Source: CAZESS01 sp964414415
GTDB lineage: Archaea; Thermoplasmatota; E2; UBA202; DSCA01
NCBI GenBank assembly: GCA_964414415.1
Contig: CAYPWJ010000023.1
Span: 1 to 21,340, forward strand
Direction: 5' to 3'
DNA: 21,340 bases
Part shown: positions 13,424 through 21,178 of the stretch, piece after piece
Position numbering within the stretch: the first letter of the stretch is position 1
How the letters are laid out: each line of letters begins with the position of its first letter
The notes under the pieces: model-generated
The model's database searches: none
Told to the model about the DNA's origin: nothing
Seen by the model: only the letters and a program-made list of their open reading frames with translations
Made by a program: the position numbers and the translations under genes

Positions 13424-13873
13424 ATGGCTATATTTCTACTGTCGATGCCTCTATTTATCACAATGGTAAGTGCTGATAGAGAAAGATGCCCGATGTGTGG
13501 TGGGGATGGCATATGCCCAGCTTGTCATGGGGATGGGTGGATTAGCAAATCAGAGGAAAGATGGGACCTTAAATATGGTACGTGTCCCGAATGCGGTGGA
13601 TCAGGAATTTGCTCGTATTGTGGTGGAGATGGATGGGTAGGAAGTGATTCAAGTAATGGGGGCAGCGGAGCAGGAAACGATGAAGAAGATGCTGGCATAA
13701 TCCTTATTATTGTACCTGTTGTATTATTAGCTTTAGCTGGAGTCTTAATCCATTTTGAGGGTAAGAGAAAACCGAAATGTCCCAAATGCGGCAAAGTAGT
13801 ATACTCTGACTGGACTACGTGTCCCTGTTGCGGCCAATCACTGGAGAATACTGATACAAATGGTCCAGTGTGA
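13424..13873 (+). CDS. Membrane protein: external DnaJ-type zinc knuckles, internal zinc ribbon
   Basis: A 149-aa reading from ATG 13424. It has a signal-like hydrophobic N-terminus ending in SA-D, and four DnaJ-type CxxCxGxG-like knuckles (CPMCGGDGICPACHGDGW, 22-39, and CPECGGSGICSYCGGDGW, 54-71). A Gly/Ser/Asp linker, one transmembrane helix (about 90-110) and a C-terminal ribbon CPKCGKVVYSDWTTCPCCG (119-137) follow. Predicted topology puts the knuckles outside and the ribbon in the cytoplasm. The true start may be upstream: the frame is open through HKIKKRKN, a typical positive n-region, but no ATG occurs there. At the position aligned with the ATG of the 15563 gene, ATA (13352) is found. 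DnaJ knuckles bind unfolded protein in chaperones; an extracytoplasmic role is inference. Confidence 0.78.
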   Translation: MAIFLLSMPLFITMVSADRERCPMCGGDGICPACHGDGWISKSEERWDLKYGTCPECGGSGICSYCGGDGWVGSDSSNGGSGAGNDEEDAGIILIIVPVVLLALAGVLIHFEGKRKPKCPKCGKVVYSDWTTCPCCGQSLENTDTNGPV

Positions 13874-13991
13874 ATTCTGCTTGAGCTACAACGGCGACAT
13901 ATGCCTTGAACCGCAAGGCGTGGGCTTATTATTAGGACCAGCGCTTAATATGATGGTAAAAAGAGGTCATAGAAATGATTACATGCCCTGA
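13860..13991 (+). CDS. 43-aa ORF, partial copy of the 20588 small Cys protein
   Basis: ATG 13860 overlaps the end of the preceding gene and reads MVQCEFCLSYNGDICLEPQG, then VGLLLGPALNMM to a stop at 13989-13991, inside the next gene's start. The first 14 or so residues nearly match the gene at 20588 (MPQCEFCLSYNGDTC). At DNA level 27 bases from 13865 are identical to those from 20593. After residue 20 similarity ends and the fourth cysteine is lost. It may be a truncated paralogue or a decaying duplicate; expression is uncertain. Confidence 0.45.
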   Translation: MVQCEFCLSYNGDICLEPQGVGLLLGPALNMMVKRGHRNDYMP

Positions 13992-14640
13992 ATGCGAAAC
14001 AGAAAACGAGGATGATGTAAAATATTGTAAGAACTGTGTATTTAACTTCAAAGAGGAAAGAGTTGGGGATAAAGCTCATATTGCCAAAAATGTTGCAGAG
14101 GATTTGCAAAAAAATAATTTTGATAAGTGGGTGGATAAACTGGAGCATGGTTCGCAAAAGGAACAGATTGATGCGGCTAAATCTCTTGGAGAATATGGGG
14201 ACAAAAAGGCTGTGATGTATCTAGGAGAAAAATTTTCCTCTGGTATAGATGACTTGACGGCTAAACATATAATCAATGCCCTTGTAAAGATTGGAGATAC
14301 AAGGGCAATTGAATATCTTCAGGAAGCTCAAAGTCAATATCCTGAAAAAATCAAAAAACGTATCCTCGAAGCTCTTAAAACACTTGGCGCAAAACAACAT
14401 AAAATGTCTTTGCAACATTGCCCCTCATGCGGACGTGAGATAAAACCTGATTGGAAAGCGTGCGCTTATTGTAAGACAAGGCTTAAGAAAGTGTGCCCTT
14501 CCTGTAATGAACCTATCGAGGGCGATTGGGCTGTATGCCCACATTGCAGACATGACTTAAGGATCACGTGCCCCTCATGCGGGCGTGAGGTACAGCTTGG
14601 TTGGATAACATGTCCATATTGCAAAACATCGATAGAGTAA
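13975..14640 (+). CDS. Zinc-ribbon/HEAT-repeat cytoplasmic protein
   Basis: A 221-aa protein. ATG 13975 is preceded by AGAGGT about 7 bases upstream. Zinc ribbons occur at both ends: C4/C7/C18/C21 at the N-terminus, and three C-terminal ones at 149-166, 174-191 and 199-216, each CPxCxxxxxxxWxxCxxC. Between them, residues about 52-138 show HEAT-like (PBS-lyase type) repeats, for example EQIDAAKSLGEYGDKKAVMY and ALVKIGDTRAIEYLQEA. There is no signal peptide or membrane segment, so it is probably soluble. HEAT repeats and zinc ribbons are protein-binding scaffolds, so an adaptor for its membrane neighbours is plausible. The ribbon spacing with a central Trp recurs in the 13424 and 14880 proteins. 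Confidence 0.85.
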   Translation: MITCPECETENEDDVKYCKNCVFNFKEERVGDKAHIAKNVAEDLQKNNFDKWVDKLEHGSQKEQIDAAKSLGEYGDKKAVMYLGEKFSSGIDDLTAKHIINALVKIGDTRAIEYLQEAQSQYPEKIKKRILEALKTLGAKQHKMSLQHCPSCGREIKPDWKACAYCKTRLKKVCPSCNEPIEGDWAVCPHCRHDLRITCPSCGREVQLGWITCPYCKTSIE

Positions 14641-14715
14641 AGAGGGGTATTGTGAATGAGAGATACAGAGCGAGGAATTTAATAACAACAATCCTGTAAC
14701 ATAACTATGTCTGCC

Positions 14716-14806
14716 GTTACGAAACAGCCCATTCTCGCCTCTGTTGGAAACTGCCAAATAGCGGGGTAGAAAGCCTACCCTACCGACCCCCCTCTACTTT
14801 CGTAAC
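14716..14806. repeat. 91-nt inverted-repeat element, copy 1
   Basis: GTTACGAAA (14716-14724) and TTTCGTAAC (14798-14806) are perfect 9-bp inverted ends. Inside are TTGG-AAACTG-CCAA and GGGGT (14763-14767), able to pair with ACCCC (14786-14790). A second copy of the same length lies at 21179-21269, with a 29-base core identical in both (14732-14760). Similarity extends a few bases 3' (ATTAG). Candidate structured RNA or MITE. Confidence 0.75.
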
Positions 14807-14840
14807 GAATTAGAGGTTTAAAGCAGTACTAATCAATAAA

Positions 14841-14852
14841 ATTAAATATATT
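14841..14852 (+). promoter_or_regulatory. Promoter of the three-helix zinc-ribbon gene
   Basis: ATTAAATATATT lies about 30 bases before GTG 14880. GAGG (14871-14874), 5 bases before that GTG, is the likely ribosome-binding site and supports it over the TTG at 14853. Confidence 0.45.
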
Positions 14853-14879
14853 TTGACCATTTATAGATTTGAGGCAAAG

Positions 14880-15479
14880 GTGGCAGAGAAAAAGAGTTTA
14901 TTAAAATCCGGAGGATTGTTAGCGGTTATAGTTGTTATACTCTGCTTATTTGTAGTCTTATCTATCTCTAATGAGGTATTAGCTGACTACCCAGATTATG
15001 ACTATGATTATCCCGATTATGAAGAGATACAACAAGAAGCTAGAGAAGACACTCTTGCAACTCAGTCAATATGTCTTGTTGTCGGGTTCCCAATTGCAAT
15101 TCTCTGTGGTGCGGTAGTTTACAGTGATGCCAAGAAATATAAGGGAACAAGTGCAGGATTATGGGGTCTTGTTGGCTTCTTCTTTGGTATCTTTGGTGTT
15201 ATAATTTGGTTTATAGCAAGAATCAGCAAGGAAAAGAAAGATTATACACTAAAAACAGATGAACAAATAATAACGGACGAGAAAATAGTAAAAACAGAAG
15301 AGCGACCGTGTCCTCAATGTGGACAGCAAATTCCTACCGATGCAATTATATGTCCCTATTGCATGAGCTCTCTTACTAACACCTGTCCATCTTGTGGTAA
15401 AAAAGTAGAATCTAGCTGGAAGGCTTGCCCTTATTGTGGACAATCACTCGCAGATACTGGTTCAAGATATAGGATTTAA
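14880..15479 (+). CDS. Three-helix membrane protein with two cytoplasmic zinc ribbons
   Basis: A 199-aa protein from GTG 14880. The first hydrophobic segment (about 11-35) could be a signal anchor. It is followed by an acidic, tyrosine-rich stretch YPDYDYDYPDYEE (37-49), presumably outside. Two further helices (64-82 and 92-113) flank a short SDAKKYKG loop; the second is glycine/phenylalanine-rich (GLVGFFFGIFGVIIWFIARI). After a charged linker come two zinc ribbons: C144/C147/C158/C161 and C169/C172/C183/C186, the latter reading CPSCGKKVESSWKACPYCGQ. The ribbon ends (GQSL) match those of the 13424 protein, indicating related genes. Its stop overlaps the conserved promoter block of the next gene. 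Confidence 0.85.
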   Translation: MAEKKSLLKSGGLLAVIVVILCLFVVLSISNEVLADYPDYDYDYPDYEEIQQEAREDTLATQSICLVVGFPIAILCGAVVYSDAKKYKGTSAGLWGLVGFFFGIFGVIIWFIARISKEKKDYTLKTDEQIITDEKIVKTEERPCPQCGQQIPTDAIICPYCMSSLTNTCPSCGKKVESSWKACPYCGQSLADTGSRYRI

Positions 15480-15535
15480 CGATTTGTCTATATGTGAGAG
15501 GGACGGATAAATTCGCATTATAAAAAGATATATAT
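15476..15535 (+). promoter_or_regulatory. 60-bp promoter block, copy 2
   Basis: Same block as 13262-13321, with six substitutions and no gaps. It overlaps the stop codon (15477-15479) of the upstream gene and its TATA-like end is 28 bases before ATG 15563. It drives the large surface-protein gene. Confidence 0.72.
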
Positions 15536-15562
15536 CTGAATTGCCATAGTGAATGTGATAAC

Positions 15563-18500
15563 ATGAAGGGAGGAAGAACAACCACAATGGTAATATCAAT
15601 TAGCGTGATTGCTCTTCTAATCGGAAGCTGTACACATCTAGGAGATGCTAATTCTACTATCTCACTCAAGGATGCTGTGGACAATACCGATTTGGATTTT
15701 ACCACAGGCGGAAATGCAAACTGGTTTGGACAAGGGCATTATTCTCATTTCGGTGGAGACGCAGCTAAAAGCGGCAATATCTCAAGTAATGAAGAAACAT
15801 GGCTTCAGACTTCGGTTACTGGGCCAGGTAAAATGACTTTTTACTGGAGTGTATCATCAGAAAGTGGATATGATAAACTAAAACTTTATATCAACGGTGT
15901 CAAGATGACAGATATAGATGGTAGCGTTGATTGGCAGTTGATATATTTCTACGTTGAAAACGTGACAGTAAATATTAGATGGTCCTATGAAAAAGATGGT
16001 TCTATTGATAGCGGAGAAGATTGTGGTTGGGTGGATAAGGTTAGATGGGAACCTGGCGAAGTTTGGACAGTGAAGAATAATAATACCGGAAAACATTACG
16101 TGTCAATCCAAAGAGCAATAGATAATGCAAACTATGGGAATACCATTTACGTAAAATCAAGCAATTACTATGAACATATTACCGTGGATAAACCAATAGC
16201 TCTAGTTGGTGAAAATAAGCATACGACTGTGATAAATGGAAGTCAAAGTGGCACAGTGATGGAAATTATCGCTGATGGGGTCACAATAAACGGTTTTACC
16301 TTTACCAATAGCGGGAATGATTATGGAGATGCGGGTATCGAAATAAATTCGAACGGAAATAATATCTCAAATAATATCATCAGTTACAATTTTAATTATG
16401 GAATTTACGGAAGTGAAATAAGTACTAATAGCATATCGAACAACATTTTAGAATATAATGATGATAATGCTATTTATTTAAGCTCCTCTGATAATAACTT
16501 TTTAGTTAACAATTCAATAAATAACAATTGGGATTACGGAATATACTTATATTCCTCGAATAACAATAGAATTATTAAAAATTGTATATCCGGGAACTGG
16601 GGAACAGGAATATATCTAAACTCCTGCCTCCAAAATAATGTCTCAAGCAATGGTATAAGGGGCGGCGAGAGCACCGGTATTGACCTCTCTTCATCACAAT
16701 ATAACAATCTAACAAAAAATAAAATAGAAAATAACATAGGGAATGGAATAGAATTAGATGAATCAAAAGCTAATTATATCCAAAATAACAATATTTCAAA
16801 AAATGACGAGGATGGCATAGAATTATGGGACTCTAGCCATCAAAATATAATCTGCAACAATAGGGTAACGGATAATGAGGGACGTGGAATAGATATAGAT
16901 TCCAACGCAAACGTGGTATCTAAGAATGCCGTCAGTCTCAACGATGGAACGGGAATAAGTGTTGGTGAAGAGAACAATGGAATATTTGAGAATACTATCA
17001 CAAACAACTGGGGTTCAGGACTATCACTTTCCGGAAGAGGGCATACAATTCAAAATAATTCCATATCAAACAATGAATACTCTGGAGTTTATGTTAGCTC
17101 ATCAGCAGTTAGTAATCAAATATTGGATAATATTATTAGGGAAAACAGCCAAGGTATTGACCTCTCCTCGTCAAGCAGTAATACCGTTAAAGGAAACAGC
17201 ATAGGGTATAATTCTGATTGTGGTATAGAAATTTTATCTAGTGCACACGACAATATCATCTACCAAAATAATCTCTATAAGAACGAACAGAATGCAAGAG
17301 ATGGAACCACTCCTGAAAGTAACCAATGGGATGATGGAGAGAAAGGCAATTACTGGGATGACTATCAGGGCAATGATACCGACCACAACGGAATCGGAGA
17401 TACTCCGTATCCAGTCCCCCCAAGATATTGGTGGGAAGATGTTTCTAATTATGACAACTACCCACTCATGGAACCATACGGAGTATTAATTACGCCACCA
17501 ACAGCACCACGAAACCTTAAAGGCATTCCTGGAGATAGAACCACCAATCTAAGCTGGAGGGATCCTTTCTACAACGGGGGAAGAGAGATTACTAATTACA
17601 AAATTTACCGAGGAAATAGCTCAAGCCAGTTGTATTTAATCTCAACTATTGGAAATCTTTCATCTTACGTAGATACTGGACTTACAAACGGAAATACATA
17701 TTACTATAGGGTTAGTGCCGTGAATGAAATTGGAGAGGGCGCTTTATCAAATCAAATTGCTGCAAAACCCGTTCTTCCCCCTAACAACCCACCCAACACA
17801 CCATCAAAACCATCGGGCCAATCATCAGGCAATACAGGCACAAGCTACAGCTACGCAACCAGCGCAACCGACAGCGACGGTGACCAAATAAAATACTACT
17901 TTGACTGGGATGACGGAACAGGAACATGGACCAGCCTGCAAGATTCGGGACAGACAGCATCAAAATCACATACATGGAGCAGTCCTGGAACCTACAATAT
18001 CAGAGTGAAAGCGCAGGATGAACACGGAGCAGAAAGTGATTGGTCAACTATAAAATCTGTGACAATCACAACTTATACACCCCCGCCACCTAACGAATCA
18101 CCAACATGCTCAATATCCGCAAACCCAACATCAGGATATGGTCCACTCGACGTTACCTTTTCACTCAGCGCCAGCGATACCGATGGCTCAATAGACTCAT
18201 GGGAACTGGACATTGACAACGATGGCAGCGCAGACTATTCAGGGTCAGGCAACCCTCCAGCTACAAAATCACATACCTATCAAAACGTGGGGGAATACAC
18301 GGCTCAACTTACAGTCACGGATGACGATGGAGCAACCGAATCAGACACCACCACCATAACAGTCAATGAAACACCCAACCAAGCACCCACAGCCAGCTTT
18401 GACTACAGCCCGACAAATCCCACAGCAAACACAACCATTACCTTTACTGACACCTCAACAGACACTGACGGCACTATAGAAAACTGTACATGGAACTTCG

Positions 18501-18736
18501 GAGACGGAACAACAGGATACGGACAAACAACCAATCACACCTACACAGTGCCAGGAACCTACAACGTAACCCTCACAGTCACCGATGACGATGGAGATAC
18601 TGACAGCTACATCAAATCAGTGGAAATCAAAGCACCAAGCAAAGACAAGGGTGGCACACCTGGCTTTGGATTAGCGCTCTTTGCCATGGCGATAGCAGTC
18701 ATTCTTTTAATTGAACATAAAAGGAACAAAAGATAA
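15563..18736 (+). CDS. Large surface protein: NosD beta-helix, FN3, PKD, PGF-CTERM tail
   Basis: A 1057-aa exported protein. It starts with a signal peptide (TTTMVISISVIALLIGS, then CTHLG, possible lipobox-like cysteine). Residues about 35-165 resemble a beta-sandwich (DFTTGGNANWFGQGHYSHFG; TFYWSVSSESGYDKLKLYI). From about 172-610 it is a parallel beta-helix of the NosD/periplasmic copper-binding type, with many N-rich coils (SNNNRIIKN, SQYNNLTKN). A fibronectin III domain follows (about 643-735), then a PKD-like domain (741-836) and two clear PKD domains (845-935, 939-1022, with WNFGDGTT and HTYTVPGTYNVTLTVTDDDG). The C-terminus GGTPGFGLALFAMAIAVILL plus a basic end is PGF-CTERM-like, implying archaeosortase processing and membrane anchoring. 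Likely an adhesin or S-layer-associated protein. One base separates it from the next gene. Confidence 0.9.
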   Translation: MKGGRTTTMVISISVIALLIGSCTHLGDANSTISLKDAVDNTDLDFTTGGNANWFGQGHYSHFGGDAAKSGNISSNEETWLQTSVTGPGKMTFYWSVSSESGYDKLKLYINGVKMTDIDGSVDWQLIYFYVENVTVNIRWSYEKDGSIDSGEDCGWVDKVRWEPGEVWTVKNNNTGKHYVSIQRAIDNANYGNTIYVKSSNYYEHITVDKPIALVGENKHTTVINGSQSGTVMEIIADGVTINGFTFTNSGNDYGDAGIEINSNGNNISNNIISYNFNYGIYGSEISTNSISNNILEYNDDNAIYLSSSDNNFLVNNSINNNWDYGIYLYSSNNNRIIKNCISGNWGTGIYLNSCLQNNVSSNGIRGGESTGIDLSSSQYNNLTKNKIENNIGNGIELDESKANYIQNNNISKNDEDGIELWDSSHQNIICNNRVTDNEGRGIDIDSNANVVSKNAVSLNDGTGISVGEENNGIFENTITNNWGSGLSLSGRGHTIQNNSISNNEYSGVYVSSSAVSNQILDNIIRENSQGIDLSSSSSNTVKGNSIGYNSDCGIEILSSAHDNIIYQNNLYKNEQNARDGTTPESNQWDDGEKGNYWDDYQGNDTDHNGIGDTPYPVPPRYWWEDVSNYDNYPLMEPYGVLITPPTAPRNLKGIPGDRTTNLSWRDPFYNGGREITNYKIYRGNSSSQLYLISTIGNLSSYVDTGLTNGNTYYYRVSAVNEIGEGALSNQIAAKPVLPPNNPPNTPSKPSGQSSGNTGTSYSYATSATDSDGDQIKYYFDWDDGTGTWTSLQDSGQTASKSHTWSSPGTYNIRVKAQDEHGAESDWSTIKSVTITTYTPPPPNESPTCSISANPTSGYGPLDVTFSLSASDTDGSIDSWELDIDNDGSADYSGSGNPPATKSHTYQNVGEYTAQLTVTDDDGATESDTTTITVNETPNQAPTASFDYSPTNPTANTTITFTDTSTDTDGTIENCTWNFGDGTTGYGQTTNHTYTVPGTYNVTLTVTDDDGDTDSYIKSVEIKAPSKDKGGTPGFGLALFAMAIAVILLIEHKRNKR

Positions 18737-18737
18737 A

Positions 18738-20585
18738 ATGGGGAGAAATGAAGACAAGAAAAATATGAAAATCTGTAGTCACTGCGGGGAAAAAGTTGCA
18801 GCTGGATCAACAACTTGTCCCCACTGTGGTATTGCTTTGAAAGTACCTCCCAAGATTCCGTTAGAAAAGATAAAATATGCAAAGCCAAAAGAAAAATCTA
18901 TTAAGGGAGATGGAAAAAAATCATCGACAACAGAAGAGGAACCCAAATGGAAGGAAGGTAAAAACTGGGCAAAAAAGTCACTCAAATCTATTAATCATGC
19001 CTCGGATAAATCAAAATTAGAGGGTATTACATGTCCTAAATGTGGCAAACTAAGTCCGATTGATGCCGTTGTTTGTGCATACTGTGGCGAAAAGTTCGAT
19101 CAATCATATGGCGTTGTTAAGACCACTCTTTTTGCATTCCCAGCGAATATGGGCCCATATTTATCTAAAAAAGCATTGAAGGAAAATAATCTTGTGTTCA
19201 GTCCCCAAAGCTCATTTGTTGATAAGGTTGTTCCACTTTCTGATATTGGTGGAAAACTCATTGCTATTTTTGATAAGCATTACCCTCAATACAAAATCAT
19301 TAACGCTGAATATAATTGGGGAAACCCCCTATCTCTCCCCGTCAGTTTTAAGTTGGTATCGTCTGAACTCGAAATTTGGTTTGAATTACGAACATATAGA
19401 GCGTTGAGTACCCCATCTAATCCTGGCTTTTTCGTTGACTTGCACGTGATAGGTACATGGGATGGCGTAATACATTTTGTGTATCTTTTTGACAATAGCC
19501 TAAATTATTTGCCGTGGGAACATGCACGATGGGACAAATTCCAGAAGAGAACTAACATATCGATGGGGGAAGTATTAGATGGGTGGAGAGAGATAATCAA
19601 TAAAAAATTTGAGTTAGTAGGAAAATCAGAAGATTCTGAACTTGAAAATTTTATTTTAAAAAGAGAAGAGACCCGAAAGAAGCTTGAAGAGCGTGATAGT
19701 GATACAGACCTTAGGGTGTTTGAGCAATTAAAAAAAGATGGCCTTATTTCTAACCACCTAACTAAACCACAGGATACATACGAAAGAGCCCTAAAAGCAA
19801 TCGACCCAGATGAATCAATTAAAGCCATATTCGGAGTACGTAAACCACAAATTGGAACTGGTATATTGACAAATAAGAGGATTCTATTAGAGTCTTATTC
19901 TGGCAAAGCAATCACTGAGGTTATCGATTTTTCAAATATTCACTTTTTTGATACTATGTTAGATTATTTATTTATTAATAACAAAAAATATCGTTTTTTC
20001 AATATGCCAGAACTCGGCAAAATTTTTACAGAAACAATAAAAAAATACAAGGCCGAGATGTCCAAAAATATGACGGCGAAAGAAAAAGAAAATATTGCAT
20101 TGCATGTCATTCCCAACTTGATACACGTTGATGGAATACCTTTCTTGAGCGGTAAAAAAGTAATTCTAAAATTGCATCCTAATAAACTGGGGATCATAAA
20201 CATCGATGGAAACAAATCCTATAAAATAAAACTAAAAAATATCAATGATATAAAAATAAAAACCGAAAAAGAAATAACAGAGCAAGAAAGACATACTTTG
20301 ATGAGGGCTTTAGCAGGGGGTATTTTATTTGGTGGCACAGGGGCAATAGTAGGTGCCATTAGCGGTGTCCCTAATAAACAAATCACAGTAACGCACAAAA
20401 TACTACTTATCGACTATACTTCTAAAGAGGAAGAGGAGCAGTCTCTGATGTTCATTGTGGACCCTAAGTTAAAACAAACTATCGAAGGAGTTAACTTTAT
20501 ACCTAATCTTGTCAAATTTAGAGAAGAAGTAATAAAACTGATTGGGAAAAATGATTCTGAAAATGGAGAAGAGGTTGAACTATAA
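18738..20585 (+). CDS. Zinc-ribbon protein with PH-like domains
   Basis: A 615-aa cytoplasmic protein starting at ATG 18738, one base after the preceding stop, with AAAGGAAC about 11 bases upstream; ATG 18765 is an alternative. Two N-terminal zinc ribbons: C13/C16/C27/C30 and C99/C102/C113/C116, joined by a lysine-rich linker. The middle (about 125-330) is unrecognised and includes a WFELRTYRALSTPSNPGFFV strand region. Residues about 357-445 resemble a bacterial-type PH domain (GTGILTNKRILLESY...FSNIHFFDTMLDYLFINNKK). A second PH-like half (about 455-600) contains a glycine-rich hydrophobic hairpin RALAGGILFGGTGAIVGAIS, often seen in such proteins and possibly membrane-associated. It is probably cotranscribed with the surface-protein gene and may act on the inner face of the membrane. 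Confidence 0.82.
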   Translation: MGRNEDKKNMKICSHCGEKVAAGSTTCPHCGIALKVPPKIPLEKIKYAKPKEKSIKGDGKKSSTTEEEPKWKEGKNWAKKSLKSINHASDKSKLEGITCPKCGKLSPIDAVVCAYCGEKFDQSYGVVKTTLFAFPANMGPYLSKKALKENNLVFSPQSSFVDKVVPLSDIGGKLIAIFDKHYPQYKIINAEYNWGNPLSLPVSFKLVSSELEIWFELRTYRALSTPSNPGFFVDLHVIGTWDGVIHFVYLFDNSLNYLPWEHARWDKFQKRTNISMGEVLDGWREIINKKFELVGKSEDSELENFILKREETRKKLEERDSDTDLRVFEQLKKDGLISNHLTKPQDTYERALKAIDPDESIKAIFGVRKPQIGTGILTNKRILLESYSGKAITEVIDFSNIHFFDTMLDYLFINNKKYRFFNMPELGKIFTETIKKYKAEMSKNMTAKEKENIALHVIPNLIHVDGIPFLSGKKVILKLHPNKLGIINIDGNKSYKIKLKNINDIKIKTEKEITEQERHTLMRALAGGILFGGTGAIVGAISGVPNKQITVTHKILLIDYTSKEEEEQSLMFIVDPKLKQTIEGVNFIPNLVKFREEVIKLIGKNDSENGEEVEL

Positions 20586-20587
20586 CC

Positions 20588-20770
20588 ATGCCCCAGTGTG
20601 AATTCTGCTTGAGCTACAATGGCGATACCTGCACCGACCCAAATGGCATCAAATACGGTGAGGTCATAGAGGATTCCTATGAGCGAATAGACTGCCCTGC
20701 ATATCTAGAAAAGGGGGCTGCTGGAGCGTTGAGTCCTGCCTTTGATGATGTGTTCTTTGATATGTTTTAA
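20588..20770 (+). CDS. Small four-cysteine protein
   Basis: A 60-aa protein starting 2 bases after the previous stop, so cotranslated with it. Cysteines at 4, 7, 15 and 36 (CEFC, DTC, DCPAYLEK) could bind zinc or a cluster. The C-terminal part is acidic and aromatic (FDDVFFDMF). The first part is duplicated at 13860-13991, also right behind a zinc-ribbon gene, suggesting a repeated gene pair. I do not recognise the family. Confidence 0.7.
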   Translation: MPQCEFCLSYNGDTCTDPNGIKYGEVIEDSYERIDCPAYLEKGAAGALSPAFDDVFFDMF

Positions 20771-20789
20771 CAGCCACACCCACACCGAA

Positions 20790-20801
20790 GTAAGTAAGGT
20801 A
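20790..20801 (+). repeat. GTAAGTAAGGTA motif, copy 3
   Basis: Lies 20 bases after the stop of the 20588 gene and is preceded by CACACCCACACCGAA. It is 36 bases before the start of the next small gene. Confidence 0.6.
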
Positions 20802-20836
20802 GGAAAAGTTATTATGAAGATTTGGGATTGAACAAT

Positions 20837-21019
20837 ATGGGGATACGAATAGAGGTTATCAGTGGCGAACATAAAGGATGCGCCGGACCAATGGTATTCG
20901 AGAACAAATACTATTACTTCATCATTCCCGAATCAGACAACGAAAAGGGAGAGAAATCGCTGCTTGTGATTGAGAAAAGCAAAGCGAAGGAGATTCATAA
21001 CTATAACCCTGATGAATAA
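20837..21019 (+). CDS. Small 60-aa protein of unknown function
   Basis: ATG 20837 is chosen over the in-frame TTG 20822 because an AT-rich box (AAAAGTTATTATG, about 20804-20816) sits about 26 bases before it, matching leaderless genes in this window. The sequence MGIRIEVISGEHKGCAGPMV then FENKYYYFIIPE looks like a small beta-barrel; the start resembles a KOW/SH3-type turn, but this is only an impression. It ends in a charged tail. It is the last plus-strand gene before the second 91-nt element. Confidence 0.6.
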   Translation: MGIRIEVISGEHKGCAGPMVFENKYYYFIIPESDNEKGEKSLLVIEKSKAKEIHNYNPDE

Positions 21020-21050
21020 CGTCACCAAATATTGCACACACCATAGAAAA

Positions 21051-21062
21051 GTAAGTAAGTTG
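21051..21062 (+). repeat. GTAAGTAAGttg motif, copy 4 (degenerate)
   Basis: Lies 32 bases after the stop at 21019 and is preceded by GCACACACCATAGAAAA. The last three bases differ from the other copies. No gene is recognised between 21020 and 21272. Confidence 0.5.
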
Positions 21063-21178
21063 TAAGCACGAACAAGAATGAATAGGGACAGGAGGAGGGT
21101 TTGGAGATGGAGGTAGATTAAAAACCGTATCCCTGCCCCTATGGATAAGAGAATCAGCCCAAAATAGAGGTCTCTGGT

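Noticed and set aside
14716..14806. Known riboswitch
   Set aside because: The core does not match any riboswitch consensus I can recall, and copy 2 is not upstream of a gene on either strand.
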